From: Antedon mediterranea
Lineage: Eukaryota; Echinodermata; Crinoidea; Comatulida; Antedonidae
Length of the DNA: 64,000 bases
NCBI RefSeq assembly: GCF_964355755.1
Contig: NC_092672.1
Coordinates: 35,212,501-35,276,500, forward strand
Reading direction: 5' to 3'
Shown here: positions 53,511 through 64,000 of the stretch, piece by piece
How the letters are laid out: every line of letters begins with the position of its first letter
Position numbering within the stretch: the stretch's first letter is position 1
The notes under the pieces: generated by a model
Seen by the model: only the letters and a program-made list of their open reading frames with translations
Told to the model about the DNA's origin: nothing
The model's database searches: none
Made by a program: the position numbers and the translations under genes

Positions 53511-54472
53511 TTTGCCCATGATGAGGTCCTGTGGTATCCAGTAGTCAAGATTGTGTATGTACATTTGTGTGTATTGAAATAATATTTTTAGAGGGGAATC
53601 CCCTTCTGCTTTGACCTTTGTACATCAAGGACAATTTAAATGTAATATAAAACACAATATTTATGTGTAATTTACATATATATGTTGCATGTGTGTGTGT
53701 GTTCATATTAACTTCTTAGCTGTGTATTTATTGTACATATTCATTTAAATCAGTCTATCAGGGTTTAGTACGTATGTTTATTTTAAAATGTGAGAATAAA
53801 TTGTAATAGTAGTTTTGTTATAAATTTGTAATTGTTTTATTTATTGCATTTATATATTGTATCTTGCTGAGGATGTTATTGGCTTTATCCTAATAATTGA
53901 ATTATACAACAGCTACATGGGGCCAAGGATGGCTAATGAGTCCTCTGGGTCTTGAGTAACTTTTTGATTTGTGACCATCCTACTTCAGGATAGAATCCAC
54001 CTCAAATTTATACCAATATATAACATTTAATAATTTCGTGCTGCAAAATATGACCATATTATTTAGGCAGGACCATTTCGTATTTTTATTTATAATTTAC
54101 ATGCAGAAATATATTATATAATATTATAATAATATGCACAATCATTTTTATAGTAAATCTATGGACTTTTCTGATAATTTAAATTACTTGTACAGCGCCC
54201 TCTCTTCTGATCGAACGATCGGTCGCCGATTGATTTTATTTTGTGAATGGAAAACCGATTCATCCGTGACCACTGAGCAGTTGTGTAAGTGTAAATTAAA
54301 GTTGTTTTTCATTTTATAAGCCTACTAAATCTTGACATTTGTATATATACTTCGATTTCAATTGTTAATAGTTGACTTACTGTACAGAATCGCTGTCATC
54401 TGCAAATCAGGCTAGGCTTGTCATTTGCCATAAATCTCTAGCTAGCCTAGCTAGGCCTAGTAGGCAGGCATC

Positions 54473-57400
54473 ATGGCAACAAACGGCGGCACACACCAAC
54501 CACCGAGCAAGCATGTTGTCATGTGGGAACCGTCCTCTGTGGACAAGACCAAGATGGGACAATTCCGCCTCCGTATTAATCAAAGATACGGACTTAATCT
54601 TGGTAAGTTGCATAGTCTTCTACTGTTTTTACTTGTTTCATGTCGATGATGCAAAAGCAACTGCAGTTTCATCTTTCTCAGACTCGGTCTGGGTGGGAGG
54701 AAGGAAGAAGGGAGTAGGGACCCCTATTTCTGTGTGTGGGGGAAGTGCTGGTGGTAATTCCCTGTGTTTTTTTCAACGGAGGACATTTTTAGGTTTAATT
54801 AAGTTTAAGTAAAAATAAAGTTAGCTGTGTTTGATTTCTCCTGTCATACGTGTATTTTTTTTAGTGAATTCATTTTAAATTAATAACTGGTTTTTAATAA
54901 TAATATACAAATAATAGTATTTATCATTTTGTTTATCAATTAATTTTTTTTTTAATTTGCTTGTTAATGTTAGTTATCAATTCAGATACAGGAGGACCTC
55001 TTCAGGACCTAAAAAGTATCCCCTTAATATAGGTTGTCCATTGTGTAAAAACATAACCCCTTATTTCACATCAATTCAAATCAAAGTGTCCCCTTAGTAG
55101 AAAAATGTCCCCTTAGTAGAAAAATGTTCCCTGAATAGTTCCAAAGGATAGGCTCCATTGATGGCAACCTACATACCTTAACAGGTATATACCCTCAGAT
55201 TTCACAAATAATTATTTATGATACCAGCAACTATTAACCAGCTACTGTTTACTCAATCCTAAACAACAAGACTTTCACATAAAATACAAATATACAAATA
55301 TGAATTGCTATTTTTAAACGTTAATTTGTTCAATTCACAATAACATATGTATTCCATTAACAGATTATTCAATTTCTATTTAACCCACGTTGTAATAGGA
55401 ATAAATGAGCTATAGATAAAGTTTGAAGTTTTAAAATATAAAGTTTTTTTTATGATTAAAAACCACATCATACTATTGACAATCTAATATATTAAATATA
55501 GTTTATATAAATTCAATTTTGTAGGCATTTAATTTGATTATGACAATTGAATCCATTTCTCCAGAAACACTATTAAGTATTTACCTAAACATTTTTTTGG
55601 TGTTTTAATTATTTAACGTTTATCATTTGTACAATTAATGCTATTGATGATGTGGCAATGCTTATCAACCATATAGAATATTACAAATGAATGGAAAAAT
55701 TCTATAGTGGCATTAGCCAATCAGAGTGCTCCTTTTGAGACACACCTTTGACAAGCCTCCTGTCATGGTTCACTGATTTCAAAACACTTGTTGCTAGATC
55801 TGTGTCATCATTTTTGTGCATGCTGGTATAAACGGAATGAATAAGAGGATTTAGATACCAACAAAGTAATTGTTGAATAATTTAAATTATACAGTACACA
55901 AATAATTGAATAATATTCATAGCTTTCAAAAGGTCACACAAATATATTTTCTACTTTTGAACAATAGTTTTTATATGAATGGAGCAACAATTGTTGGAAA
56001 TATTTTTTGTTATTTGGTATAATGATGATTAAAATGATGATTATAAATTACATTTTCTTGTGTAGCATGTTATGATGACTTGTACAAATGGTCGGTCAAG
56101 AATTATTCTGCATTTTGGAAAGAATGCTGGGAATTTGTTGGTATCAAATGTTCTAAAACCTATGACCAAGTAAGTTTTAAAATTCACATTTGGTAGAAGT
56201 TCTTGTCTTCTGTCTAATCTCATAATAATAGGGTACTATAATATATCATGTATATTTGTGAATAAACGTTCATTATTATTTAATAAAGGAAAAACTATGT
56301 GTTTATCAGTATACATATCTAAATGCATAATATAATGCGTATTAAATGAAGTGTTTAAATTTGATTTCTTAAGGTTGTTGACGTGACCAAAGGTATCGCT
56401 GAAGTGCCGACATGGTTTGAGGGATCGCTATTGAACTTTGCCGAGAACCTCTTGCGATATGATGATGACCGTGTTGCTATCTATGCCACAGGTAGTTTTG
56501 TGTTTTATTGAATCTTAGAGAAAACATGTATTTAAAAAAGCCTTTAAAATTCACTTATTAATGTATGTGTATGTTTGTCTTGAAGTGAACATTTTTAGGC
56601 CTAAGAAAGGAAAATGTTTTTTGTATTGTCATTTTAAAATAAAGAAGTAAATAAGATAATTTTGATGTATTTACAAAAAAACTAAGTTTGTAATCTTTTA
56701 AGGTGAGGGTCAAGATTCTGTGGAGAAAACAACTTTCAAAGAGCTACGAGCAAACGTAACAAAGTATGCTGCAGCAATGCGAAAGATGGGTGTAAAGAAG
56801 GGCGATAGAGTAGTTGGTAAGAGACAGGTTATTGATTAAGAGACAGGTTATTGATTATTGAATAAGAGACAGGTTATTGATTATTGATTAAGGAACAGGT
56901 TATTGATTAAGAGACAGATTATTGATTAAGAGAAAAGTTATTGATTATTGATTAAGACGCAGGTTATTGATTATTGAATAAGAGACAAATTATTAAGAGA
57001 CATGTTATTGATTAAGAGACAGGTTATTGAATAAGAGACAGGTTATTGATTATTGATTAAGAGACAGGTTATTGATTATTGAATAAGAGACAGGTTATTG
57101 ATTAAGAGACAGGTTATTGATTAAGACTAGAGACAGATTTCTGATTTTTAATGCTAAAAATCTATACTACCAATGTCATAGGTGAGGGAATTCTTTATGT
57201 TCAGTAGTTTATATTGCTTCAAAGGTTGGAAAAACATCTTCAAATTTGCCAGCCATAGCTCAAATGGAATATCATTTTCTGCATTATTATAGAAATATGC
57301 AACAAATGTGTATATCCAAGAAGTAATGTTAAAACACAACTATTTGCATATCAGCAATACACATATGGTAACAGTATGTGCTATTTTATTGATTTTTTCT

Positions 57401-60400
57401 TAGGTTACATATCTAACTGTCCTGCAGCTGTGGAAGCTATGCTAGCTGCGGCCAGTATAGGAGCTGTGTGGAGCTCAACATCGCCTGATTTTGGGGTTTC
57501 TGTGAGTATCAACAAAATTACTACTAATACCTCACATTATATAACCAGATGGTTTTAGTTCATGCTTTTCACCATTCATGATTTTACCAACATATAACAT
57601 ACATACATAAATGTCTGTGTGAAATTATCTTTATTTACACTGAAAAAAATAATTTTTCAGAATTTCATGTCATTTTAATGTCACACAATAGTTGTTCAAT
57701 TTGACCAAAAATTGGATCAAAACAAAAAATATTTACCTGAAAAAATAATTTTTCAGAATTTCATGTTATTTTAATGTCACACAATAATTGTTCAATTTGA
57801 CCAAAAATTGGATCAAAACAAAAAATATTTACCTGAAAAAACTGTAATTTAAAGCAAAAAATAGTCAAGTTGTCTGTCAGACAATTGGTTTTTGGTTGAA
57901 TTTAACTGTTTATTTTTTCTTTTTATAATGAAAACATTTTTATTCTACGGAAGTGATTACCTTTCTTAAAACTACAAACGGCCTATTCAAAGTTTGATTT
58001 TTTTAATCTTAATTTTTTCATGTTGTTTGGGGACAATACATCTTTAAATTATATTGTTTTTAAGCACACATTTTCAGCATACATTAATAAATCTGTTATC
58101 TCTAATTAGACACTTTATTGTATTTATATACTCATAACGATATTAAATCAAGCAATTTTATTCTGTTAGGGTGTTTTAAGTAGATTTAGTCAAATTCAAC
58201 CAAAGTTAATCTTCTCCGTCAATGCTGTGGTGTACAACGGTAAAACACACAATCATTTTGACAAGTTGAAGAATGTTGTACAAGAACTAAACAACATTGA
58301 AAAGGTCGTAATCATACCGTTTGTGGGTAAAGAAGAGGACATTCAAATGCCCAATATTAAAAACAGGTTTGTTGAGCTTTAGATATTGTTATTTTGTTTT
58401 TAACGCCTGTCTATGTACACTATCAAACTAGTTTCACAAAAAAAGTATAATGTGCCCAAATATGGTAGTGATATACCCAAATATGGTAGGGGCTGAAGGT
58501 GTGGTGTTGTGGCTTTGTGGTTATGATGCTTGGCTACCAATCCAAGAGTCCTGGGTTCAAGTCCTAATTCAAGATTTTTTCTAATGATAAATTACAACTC
58601 AACTACCAAAAACTTGTAATAAGACTTTGTTTATGTAGAGCATCTTGTATATATGTTTGTCTTGTGAACAGGATTGCCACCTTTAAGAAGGATAGTGAAG
58701 GAATTCACTTATGGTTATTTTTGGCAATTTGCCTAATATAAGAAAAGCAACATTTAGAAAATTATTTTTTTTTTTTAAAAACATTGTATTTAAATTTCAA
58801 TCATTACCAATTATGTCTATTTTATTGCAGTGTTCTTCTCTCTGAGTTCCTGAAATCTGGGTGTCGGACTGACGGTACCTACCCACCTCTCACCTTTGAG
58901 CAGCTTCCATTTAATCACCCACTTTACATTATGTATTCTTCTGGTACCACTGGTGAACCCAAGTGTATGGTACATTCTGCTGGTGTAAGTATATAAAATA
59001 GATTTTACCTAATACAGTAGTATTGTGTTGTGAAAACTCCTTACTACTTTAAGCTCTATCTACACTATCAAACTTAATGTGATGTGCCCATATATGTATA
59101 TGATGATGTCATATCACTACCATATTTGAGCATATCACTACCATATTTGGGCACATTTTTTGTCAAATTAGTTTCATAGTGTAGACAGAGCTTTAGGACA
59201 TGATGACCAAATTGTAGATTGACTCCCTAGCAAAGTGTTGATATTTTGTAAATGCAGTGTATCTTATATAACTATTCCTTTCAGGGTACATTACTCCAGC
59301 ATCTTAAGGAGCATGTTCTACATGGCAATATGACAAGAGATGATAACATTATGTATTTTACAACAGTAAGTTAACCACGTTAATTTAATTCTTTTAAAAA
59401 CTGGTCATATCAAGTGTACACTGTATAATAATGATAACAATGTTAGTCTTGTATATAGTCTAATGCAATGTTTCTAAGCACTTTAATGACCCATAAAATA
59501 TCAAAAGATAGCCAAAAAAAACCCCAAAAAAACAGAGAAACGATTTACAGCATTCAGTTCTCCAGAACTTTGAAGCTCCCCTATGAGAGTTCACCGGAAC
59601 AGTATTCACAGGAGCTTGAGTGAAAAAGGTGTCTGTCTATCCTATCCTACCAAAAAAGTAAAGAAAAGCAGAGGAACCATTTATACCACTCTGTTCTCCA
59701 GCACTTTGAAGCTTCCATTTAAGAGCTCACCTGAACAGTATTTATAGAGGAGCTTGAGTAAAAACAATTACGTAGTCTGTCCTCTTCTTAAGTTTGGTTT
59801 TCTTTGTACTCTTTTTTTTAGACTGGTTGGATGATGTGGAATTGGCTTGTTAGCAGCCTCGCTGTCGGAGCTAGTATCGCCCTATATGATGGCTCACCTC
59901 TCATACCAAATGCTAATGTTCTCTGGGATTTTATTGATGACATTGGGTAGGTAATAATATGTCTTTAACCCCTGTCTGTACAGTGATAGTTGTATGTTTG
60001 TAAGATGGTGAACTGACATGGTTGGTAGCCTTGTTATTGGGTCAAGCATTGACCTTTCTCTCCTAAAGCTGTGTTTACATTATCAATGTGGAAAAAAAAA
60101 TGTAATGAGCCCATATATGGACGTGATGATGTCATATCACTACCATTTTTTAGCATATTACTACCATATTTGGGCATATCACACTTTTTTGTTATAGAAA
60201 CTGCATCTGCTTCATGGTTTCTGTTGATATATATTTCAGTATGGGAAAAGTAAAATAAATCTTTTTATGGTGTCCTCTCCAAAATATTATATTTGTTTTT
60301 TTTCCTTTCTGTATTATTACACCATTTTTTGGTTGTTTTTTTTTTCAGAGTCTCAATTTTTGGAACAGGAGCTAAATGGTTGTCAGTTTTACGCGACAAA

Positions 60401-62703
60401 GAAGTTTATCCGGCCGAAACGCACAGTTTGAAAACTTTGCACACAATCCTGTCCACAGGTTCACCTCTGAACCCAGTTTGTTATGACTATGTTTATGAGC
60501 ACGTCAAAAAGAACCTCCTGCTGGGCTCTATAACAGGTATGTTCACTCAATCAAGGCAATTATACAACAGGAGATCAAAGGGTTTATCTGTGGCTGCGAC
60601 ATGATCAGCTCTATGCCCATTACTGTACATGTACTGTATGTTGTGTTAGTGTTACGAGTTCTTATCTTGGCAAGGCGAGCTCAGTGTCCTGTTGTTAGAT
60701 TGCCTTGATTCAATAATGTATTCCCTGGGATGAATTTCAAGTAAGATCTTACCTTTTTCTTAAGCCCTGTCTACACTATCAAACTTTATTTGTCAAAAAA
60801 ATGTGATGTGCCCCATATATGGACATGATGATGTCATATCACTACCATATGTGGGTATATCACTACCATATTTGGACACATCACACTTTTTTTGTCAAAC
60901 TAGTGTAGACAGAGCTTTAGACTTTTACCATGCCTAAAGTTAATATGAATGAACTTCCTAATGTGGCATATTTATTATAACCTCACAGATGAAATCCATT
61001 GTTAGTACCTTGTAAAATTATTGTGACTGTTTTTGGTTGAGTATTATTATACAACTAGTTCTTTAAGATGCTATTATTTTTGTATACAGGTGGTACTGAT
61101 ATAATCTCTTGTTTTGCTGGTCAGAACTGGACAGTACCGGTGGTACGAGGTGAGGTCCAGTGCAGGAACCTTGGCATGGCCATTGAAAGCTGGAATGAAC
61201 ATGGTACCAAATTTATCATTTTGTGTCTCACTTTTATTCTTCCTTATTATATTATAAATGTTGTGTTACAAAATGCTAATATCTTTTATTATTTGTTGAA
61301 CAGTGTTATGTAGTATAAAGCTCTGTCTAAAATATCAAACTATTTTGACAAAAAAAGTGATAGTGTAGACAGAGCTTAAGAAAGTTTGTGTTTTACAGGT
61401 CAGCCTATATTTGATGAAAGTGGTGAATTGGTATGTACCAAGCCGTTCCCCTCGCAGCCTACATGCTTCTGGAACGACGAAGACTGTATCAAATATCAGA
61501 AAGCTTACTTTACTAAATTTCCAGGTAACCGAGTTTTGACCATTTGGAACAAATATTCAAAAATGTTAATATTCTAATTTAAACCACCCAGAATGGCAGT
61601 GATAAATAATAAAAATATATAATAATAATTTGTTAATGTTTTATTCAGGTGTTTGGGCACATGGAGATTTCTGTACTATCAATTCACAAACTGGTGGAAT
61701 CATAATGCAAGGGAGAAGGTAATATGAGATGACTATCGCCTTCCTTCCCACAATGCACCTTTCATTTTCTTCCTTCTTTTTTTCTATTTCTCCTCTTCTG
61801 CTTGCTTGTCCATTTTTCACAATTTATGGCCAACTATCCATCATAAATTTCTGTATAAATTCATTCATTTAATTTTGTATTGTTATTTTTTTCTGGTAGT
61901 GATAGAATACTAAATCCAAATGGTGTAAGATTTGGTAAAATGAGATAACTACGCCCCTTCCTTCCCACAATGCACCCTTTTTGCATCCTTCCTTTTATCT
62001 ATTTCTTCTTTTCTTTTTACTTGCCTATTTCTTTTATAGTTTATGCCTAACTATTCATCATAATAGATGTTCTCTGTATAAATTATTTTTATTCTGTTTT
62101 TTTTTGGTAGTGATGGAACACTAAATCCAAATGGTGTGAGATTTGGTAGTTCAGATATTTACTCTATTAGTAAGTGTAAAACAGTTTATCCTAAAAGTAA
62201 TTTATGCAAATCTTATTCCCACAAGTAGTTGATGCTTGAGGTACTGATAAATATTTAAATAGCGCCCGCAATATTCGTAACTATTTTGTACTGCATCCTA
62301 TGTGTTTGTCACTCTATTGGCAATAGGCCCACCATAAATAAGACGGAAAAGTCTCAAATACAAAGTTTTACCCTCATTATTTGTAGAGTTTTTACATGTC
62401 TCAGAAATTATATCTCAAGTTAAGTCTTTGATATTTAATCATGAGTTAATCATATGCTACTGGCTAACTTTTGAGAGGCCTAAACAAATTTACTTTTCAG
62501 TTGAGCCGATGATAGAGATAGAGGACAGTCTTTGTGTTCCGCAGTACAACAGTCAACGAGAAGAAAGAGTTGTCTTGTTTCTAAAGATGTCAAAGGATTG
62601 TCCGTTTGATGACCATATTGTTAAAGCTGTTAAGACTAAAATCAGACAAGGGTTGTCTGCTCGCCATATTCCCACCAAAATACTGCCCACTCAGGATATT
62701 CCT
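54473..62703 (+). CDS. AACS: Acetoacetyl-CoA synthetase, 15 exons seen, 3' end beyond window
   Basis: Exons: 54473-54602, 56066-56169, 56374-56491, 56703-56816, 57404-57501, 58170-58366, 58831-58984, 59285-59365, 59822-59946, 60349-60536, 61090-61203, 61399-61524, 61649-61718, 62111-62169, 62501-62703. They join in phase to 627 residues; human AACS has 672, and the missing 45 or so match its C-terminal segment after IP. AACS is a cytosolic adenylate-forming enzyme that activates acetoacetate to acetoacetyl-CoA for lipid and sterol synthesis. Seen: NFAENLL, the A3 ATP loop [10 protein letters not shown] (about 289-298), [11 protein letters not shown] (A4), [27 protein letters not shown] (A7-like), [20 protein letters not shown] (A8) and GLSARHIP. 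The last exon(s), with the catalytic lysine region, lie beyond a minisatellite-filled intron. Confidence 0.96.
56819..57130. repeat. Minisatellite of about 19 bp in AACS intron 4
   Basis: Repeats of AAGAGACAGGTTATTGATT, with an ATTGAATA or ATTGATTA variant inserted in alternate units. It starts directly at the donor of exon 4 and runs about 300 bp. Confidence 0.9.
57640..58047. mobile_element. MITE family 3, copy 2, internally duplicated
   Basis: The right end GGGGACAATACATCTTTAA matches the family end seen at 30331; the left end has decayed. A segment of about 110 bp (TTTTTCAGAATTTCATG to CAAAAAATATTTACCTG) is present twice in tandem (57655-57835). Lies in AACS intron 5. Confidence 0.7.
58401..58490 (+). 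mobile_element. MITE family 1, copy 14, right-truncated
   Basis: The left end and two inner CCAAATATGGTAGTGATAT-type modules are present. The rest is replaced by a SINE starting at about 58491. Confidence 0.75.
58491..58695 (+). mobile_element. tRNA-derived SINE
   Basis: Box A-like GTGGCTTTGTGGTTATGATG and box B-like GGGTTCAAGTCC, followed by a non-tRNA body (TTTATGTAGAGCATCTTGTA, GAACAGGATTGCCACCTTTA). It cannot be a functional tRNA: there is no acceptor-stem pairing. Lies in AACS intron 6. Confidence 0.7.
59049..59195 (-). mobile_element. MITE family 1, copy 15
   Basis: TTTAAGCTCTATCTACACTA left end, CATAGTGTAGACAGAGCTTT right end, with two inner modules. Lies in AACS intron 7. Confidence 0.85.
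60064..60196 (-). mobile_element. MITE family 1, copy 16, right-truncated
   Basis: TAAAGCTGTGTTTACATTAT left end and both inner modules are present. It ends at CACACTTTTTTGTTAT without the right terminal repeat. Lies in AACS intron 9. Confidence 0.75.
60547..60714. mobile_element. MITE family 2, copy 3
   Basis: Clean ends AATCAAGGCAAT and ATTGCCTTGATT. The interior has GGAGATCAAAGGGTTTAT, CTGTGGCTGCGACATGATCA and GTTACGAGTTCTTATCTTGG. It starts about 10 bp after the AACS exon 10 donor. Confidence 0.8.
60760..60920 (-). mobile_element. MITE family 1, copy 17
   Basis: TTAAGCCCTGTCTACACTAT left end, TAGTGTAGACAGAGCTTTA right end, with two inner modules. Lies in AACS intron 10, next to the family 2 copy. 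Confidence 0.85.
61315..61380. mobile_element. MITE family 1, copy 18, 66-bp deletion form
   Basis: Only the two terminal repeats remain (TAAAGCTCTGTCTAAAATAT and GATAGTGTAGACAGAGCTTA), joined by a short TTTGACAAAAAAAGT-type stretch. It sits about 20 bp before the acceptor of AACS exon 12. Confidence 0.8.
61719..62110. repeat. Tandem duplication of about 200 bp including a partial AACS exon
   Basis: CTTCCTTCCCACAATGCACC and the following pyrimidine-rich sequence occur at about 61740 and 61958. Each copy ends in a GGTAG acceptor followed by exon 14-like sequence (61900 and 62111). The exon-proximal sequence TTTGGTAAAATGAGAT at the second copy start resembles the exon 13 donor region. Confidence 0.85.
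61900..61934 (+). pseudogene. AACS: Shortened duplicate of AACS exon 14
   Basis: Starts after a GTAG acceptor and encodes, in frame with exon 13, Asp-Arg-Ile then [11 protein letters not shown] (GTAAAATG) follows at 61935 instead of GSSDIYSI. Its length (35 bp) has the same remainder modulo three as true exon 14 (59 bp), so substitution would keep frame, while inclusion of both would not. Probably non-functional; see findings. Confidence 0.7.
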
Positions 62704-62864
62704 GTAAGTTTTTCATAAAAAATTGAATTGAAAAATTGTTGATTTTAAAGCAATTTTTTACCTTCCTACAGCGTACATTTTTTAGTGTCTTTGAAATGCA
62801 TTTAAGAGTCTTCAATTCTCCCATTTTACACTAATAAGGTTCTGTGCTGTATGATGCGTTCAGA

Positions 62865-64000
62865 CACAAAATGATAGGGTTAGGGTAACACCATCAGTGT
62901 GAACAGGGTGTTAGTGATGCGCAGCAAATTTTACCTTCATTTAAGAGTCAGCATTTATAATGCATTTATACACAAAATGTTAGCGCCGACGTACACTAAA
63001 ATGCTGTAACACTATCATAGTGAACAGGGTGTTAGTGATGCGCAGCAATGCTGTAACACCATCAGTGTGAACAGAGTGTTAGTGATGCGCAGCAATGCTG
63101 TAACACCATCAGAGTGAACAGGGTGTTAGTGATGCGCAGCAATGCTGTAACACTATCAGAGTGAACAGGGTGTTAGTGATGCGCAGCAATGCTGTAACAC
63201 CATCAGAGTGAACAGAGTGTTAGTGATGCGCAGCAATGCTGTAACACCATCAGTGTGAACAGAGTGTTAGTGATGCGCAGCAATGCTGTAACACCATCAG
63301 TGTGAACAGGGTGTTAGTGATGCGCAGCAATGCTGTAACACCATCAGTGTGAACAGGGTGTTAGTGATGCGCAGCAATGCTGTAACACCATCAGTGTGAA
63401 CAGGGTGTTAGTGATGCGCAGCAATGCTGTAACACCATCAGTGTGAACAGGGTGTTAGTGATGCGCAGCAATGCTGTAACACCATCAGTGTGAACAGGGT
63501 GTTAGTGATGCGCAGCAATGCTGTAACACCATCAGTGTGAACAGGGTGTTAGTGATGCGCAGCAATGCTGTAACACCATCAGTGTGAACAGGGTGTTAGT
63601 GATGCGCAGCAATGCTGTAACACCATCAGTGTGAACAGGGTGTTAGTGATGCGCAGCAATGCTGTAACACCATCAGTGTGAACAGGGTGTTAGTGATGCG
63701 CAGCAATGCTGTAACACCATCAGTGTGAACAGGGTGTTAGTGATGCGCAGCAATGCTGTAACACCATCAGTGTGAACAGGGTGTTAGTGATGCGCAGCAA
63801 TGCTGTAACACCATCAGTGTGAACAGGGTGTTAGTGATGCGCAGCAATGCTGTAACACCATCAGTGTGAACAGGGTGTTAGTGATGCGCAGCAATGCTGT
63901 AACACCATCAGTGTGAACAGGGTGTTAGTGATGCGCAGCAATGCTGTAACACCATCAGTGTGAACAGGGTGTTAGTGATGCGCAGCAATGCTGTAACACC
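62865..64000. repeat. 47-bp minisatellite, runs off the right edge
   Basis: About 21 near-identical tandem units of 47 bp from about 63010 (parts GTGTTAGTGATGCGCAGCAA, TGCTGTAACACCATCAGTGT, GAACAGG), preceded by diverged units from about 62865. Left-hand units carry variants (AGAGTG for AGTGTG, ACAGAG for ACAGGG); the right-hand part is almost uniform. Lies in the AACS intron after exon 15. Confidence 0.95.

Larger units (their letters stand above)
50548..54400. other. TPST 3' UTR and intergenic DNA up to AACS
   Basis: AT-rich. Holds a 40-45-bp tandem repeat (51670-51840), a MITE (52601-52751), a 24-bp minisatellite (53287-53510) and candidate polyadenylation hexamers, for example near 53794. 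No other exon is supportable. Confidence 0.6.

Noticed and set aside
53268-53582. Overlapping open frames on both strands near 53.4 kb
   Set aside because: They come from a 24/48-bp minisatellite and appear in several frames at once, as expected for a repeat whose period is a multiple of three.
54372-54812. A 146-codon frame overlapping AACS exon 1
   Set aside because: It is in a different frame from the conserved AACS N-terminus ([11 protein letters not shown]) and runs through a clear donor site at 54603.
58491-58695. A functional tRNA gene with a GGGTTCAAGTCC box
   Set aside because: Box A and box B motifs are present but no acceptor stem or full cloverleaf can be drawn, and a long non-tRNA body follows. 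It is a SINE.
62865-64000. The 47-bp array as a CRISPR
   Set aside because: Units are contiguous with no variable spacers, and the context is an intron of an animal gene.

Overview
This is eukaryotic nuclear DNA from an animal, most likely a marine invertebrate deuterostome. An echinoderm is my best guess, but the sequence does not prove it. The DNA is AT-rich. Short coding exons with GT/AG introns encode proteins very close to vertebrate families. Introns and intergenic DNA are full of short terminal-inverted-repeat elements, tRNA-derived SINE fragments, LINE tails and minisatellites.

Layout: YDJC-type carbohydrate deacetylase (+, 358-3393); two tandem LC8 dynein light chain genes (+, coding 7394-7663 and 9654-9923); two tandem SRSF1/SRSF9-type splicing factor genes (+, 11272-13133 and 16195-18696); GATC (-, 22255-21232), head-to-head with TRIAP1 (+, 22707-23198); SMIM14 (+, 27458-31411); PTRH2 (+, 34376-36822); a tyrosylprotein sulfotransferase (+, coding 48782-50547, with a candidate 5' exon about 10.5 kb upstream); and acetoacetyl-CoA synthetase AACS (+, from 54473, running off the right edge). 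I joined all exons by hand from splice sites, reading phase and family similarity.

The gene set is not random. From general knowledge, human DYNLL1, SRSF9, GATC and TRIAP1 are neighbours on 12q24.31, with AACS on the same band. DYNLL2, SRSF1 and PTRH2 lie on 17q22-23, and YDJC and TPST2 on 22q. The window looks like an unduplicated version of a segment later split among vertebrate paralogous regions. GATC and TRIAP1 keep a divergent shared promoter, and the splicing factor and GATC remain convergent.

The most interesting observations concern RNA processing. (1) SRSF copy B carries in intron 1 a 58-bp perfect inverted copy of its own intron 2/exon 3 junction, so exon 2 sits between two complementary arms. 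(2) PTRH2 has two homologous, phase-matched alternative versions of one exon; including both would shift the frame into an early stop. (3) Downstream of both SRSF copies lies a conserved branch point/polypyrimidine/AG block followed by GGA-rich sequence, suggesting an autoregulatory terminal exon. (4) AACS has a shortened, phase-compatible duplicate of exon 14.

The right edge is a nearly homogeneous 47-bp minisatellite inside an AACS intron. An abundant hairpin-forming MITE family (about 18 copies) and several other TIR families fill the non-coding DNA. No CRISPR, prokaryotic or viral gene features are present.
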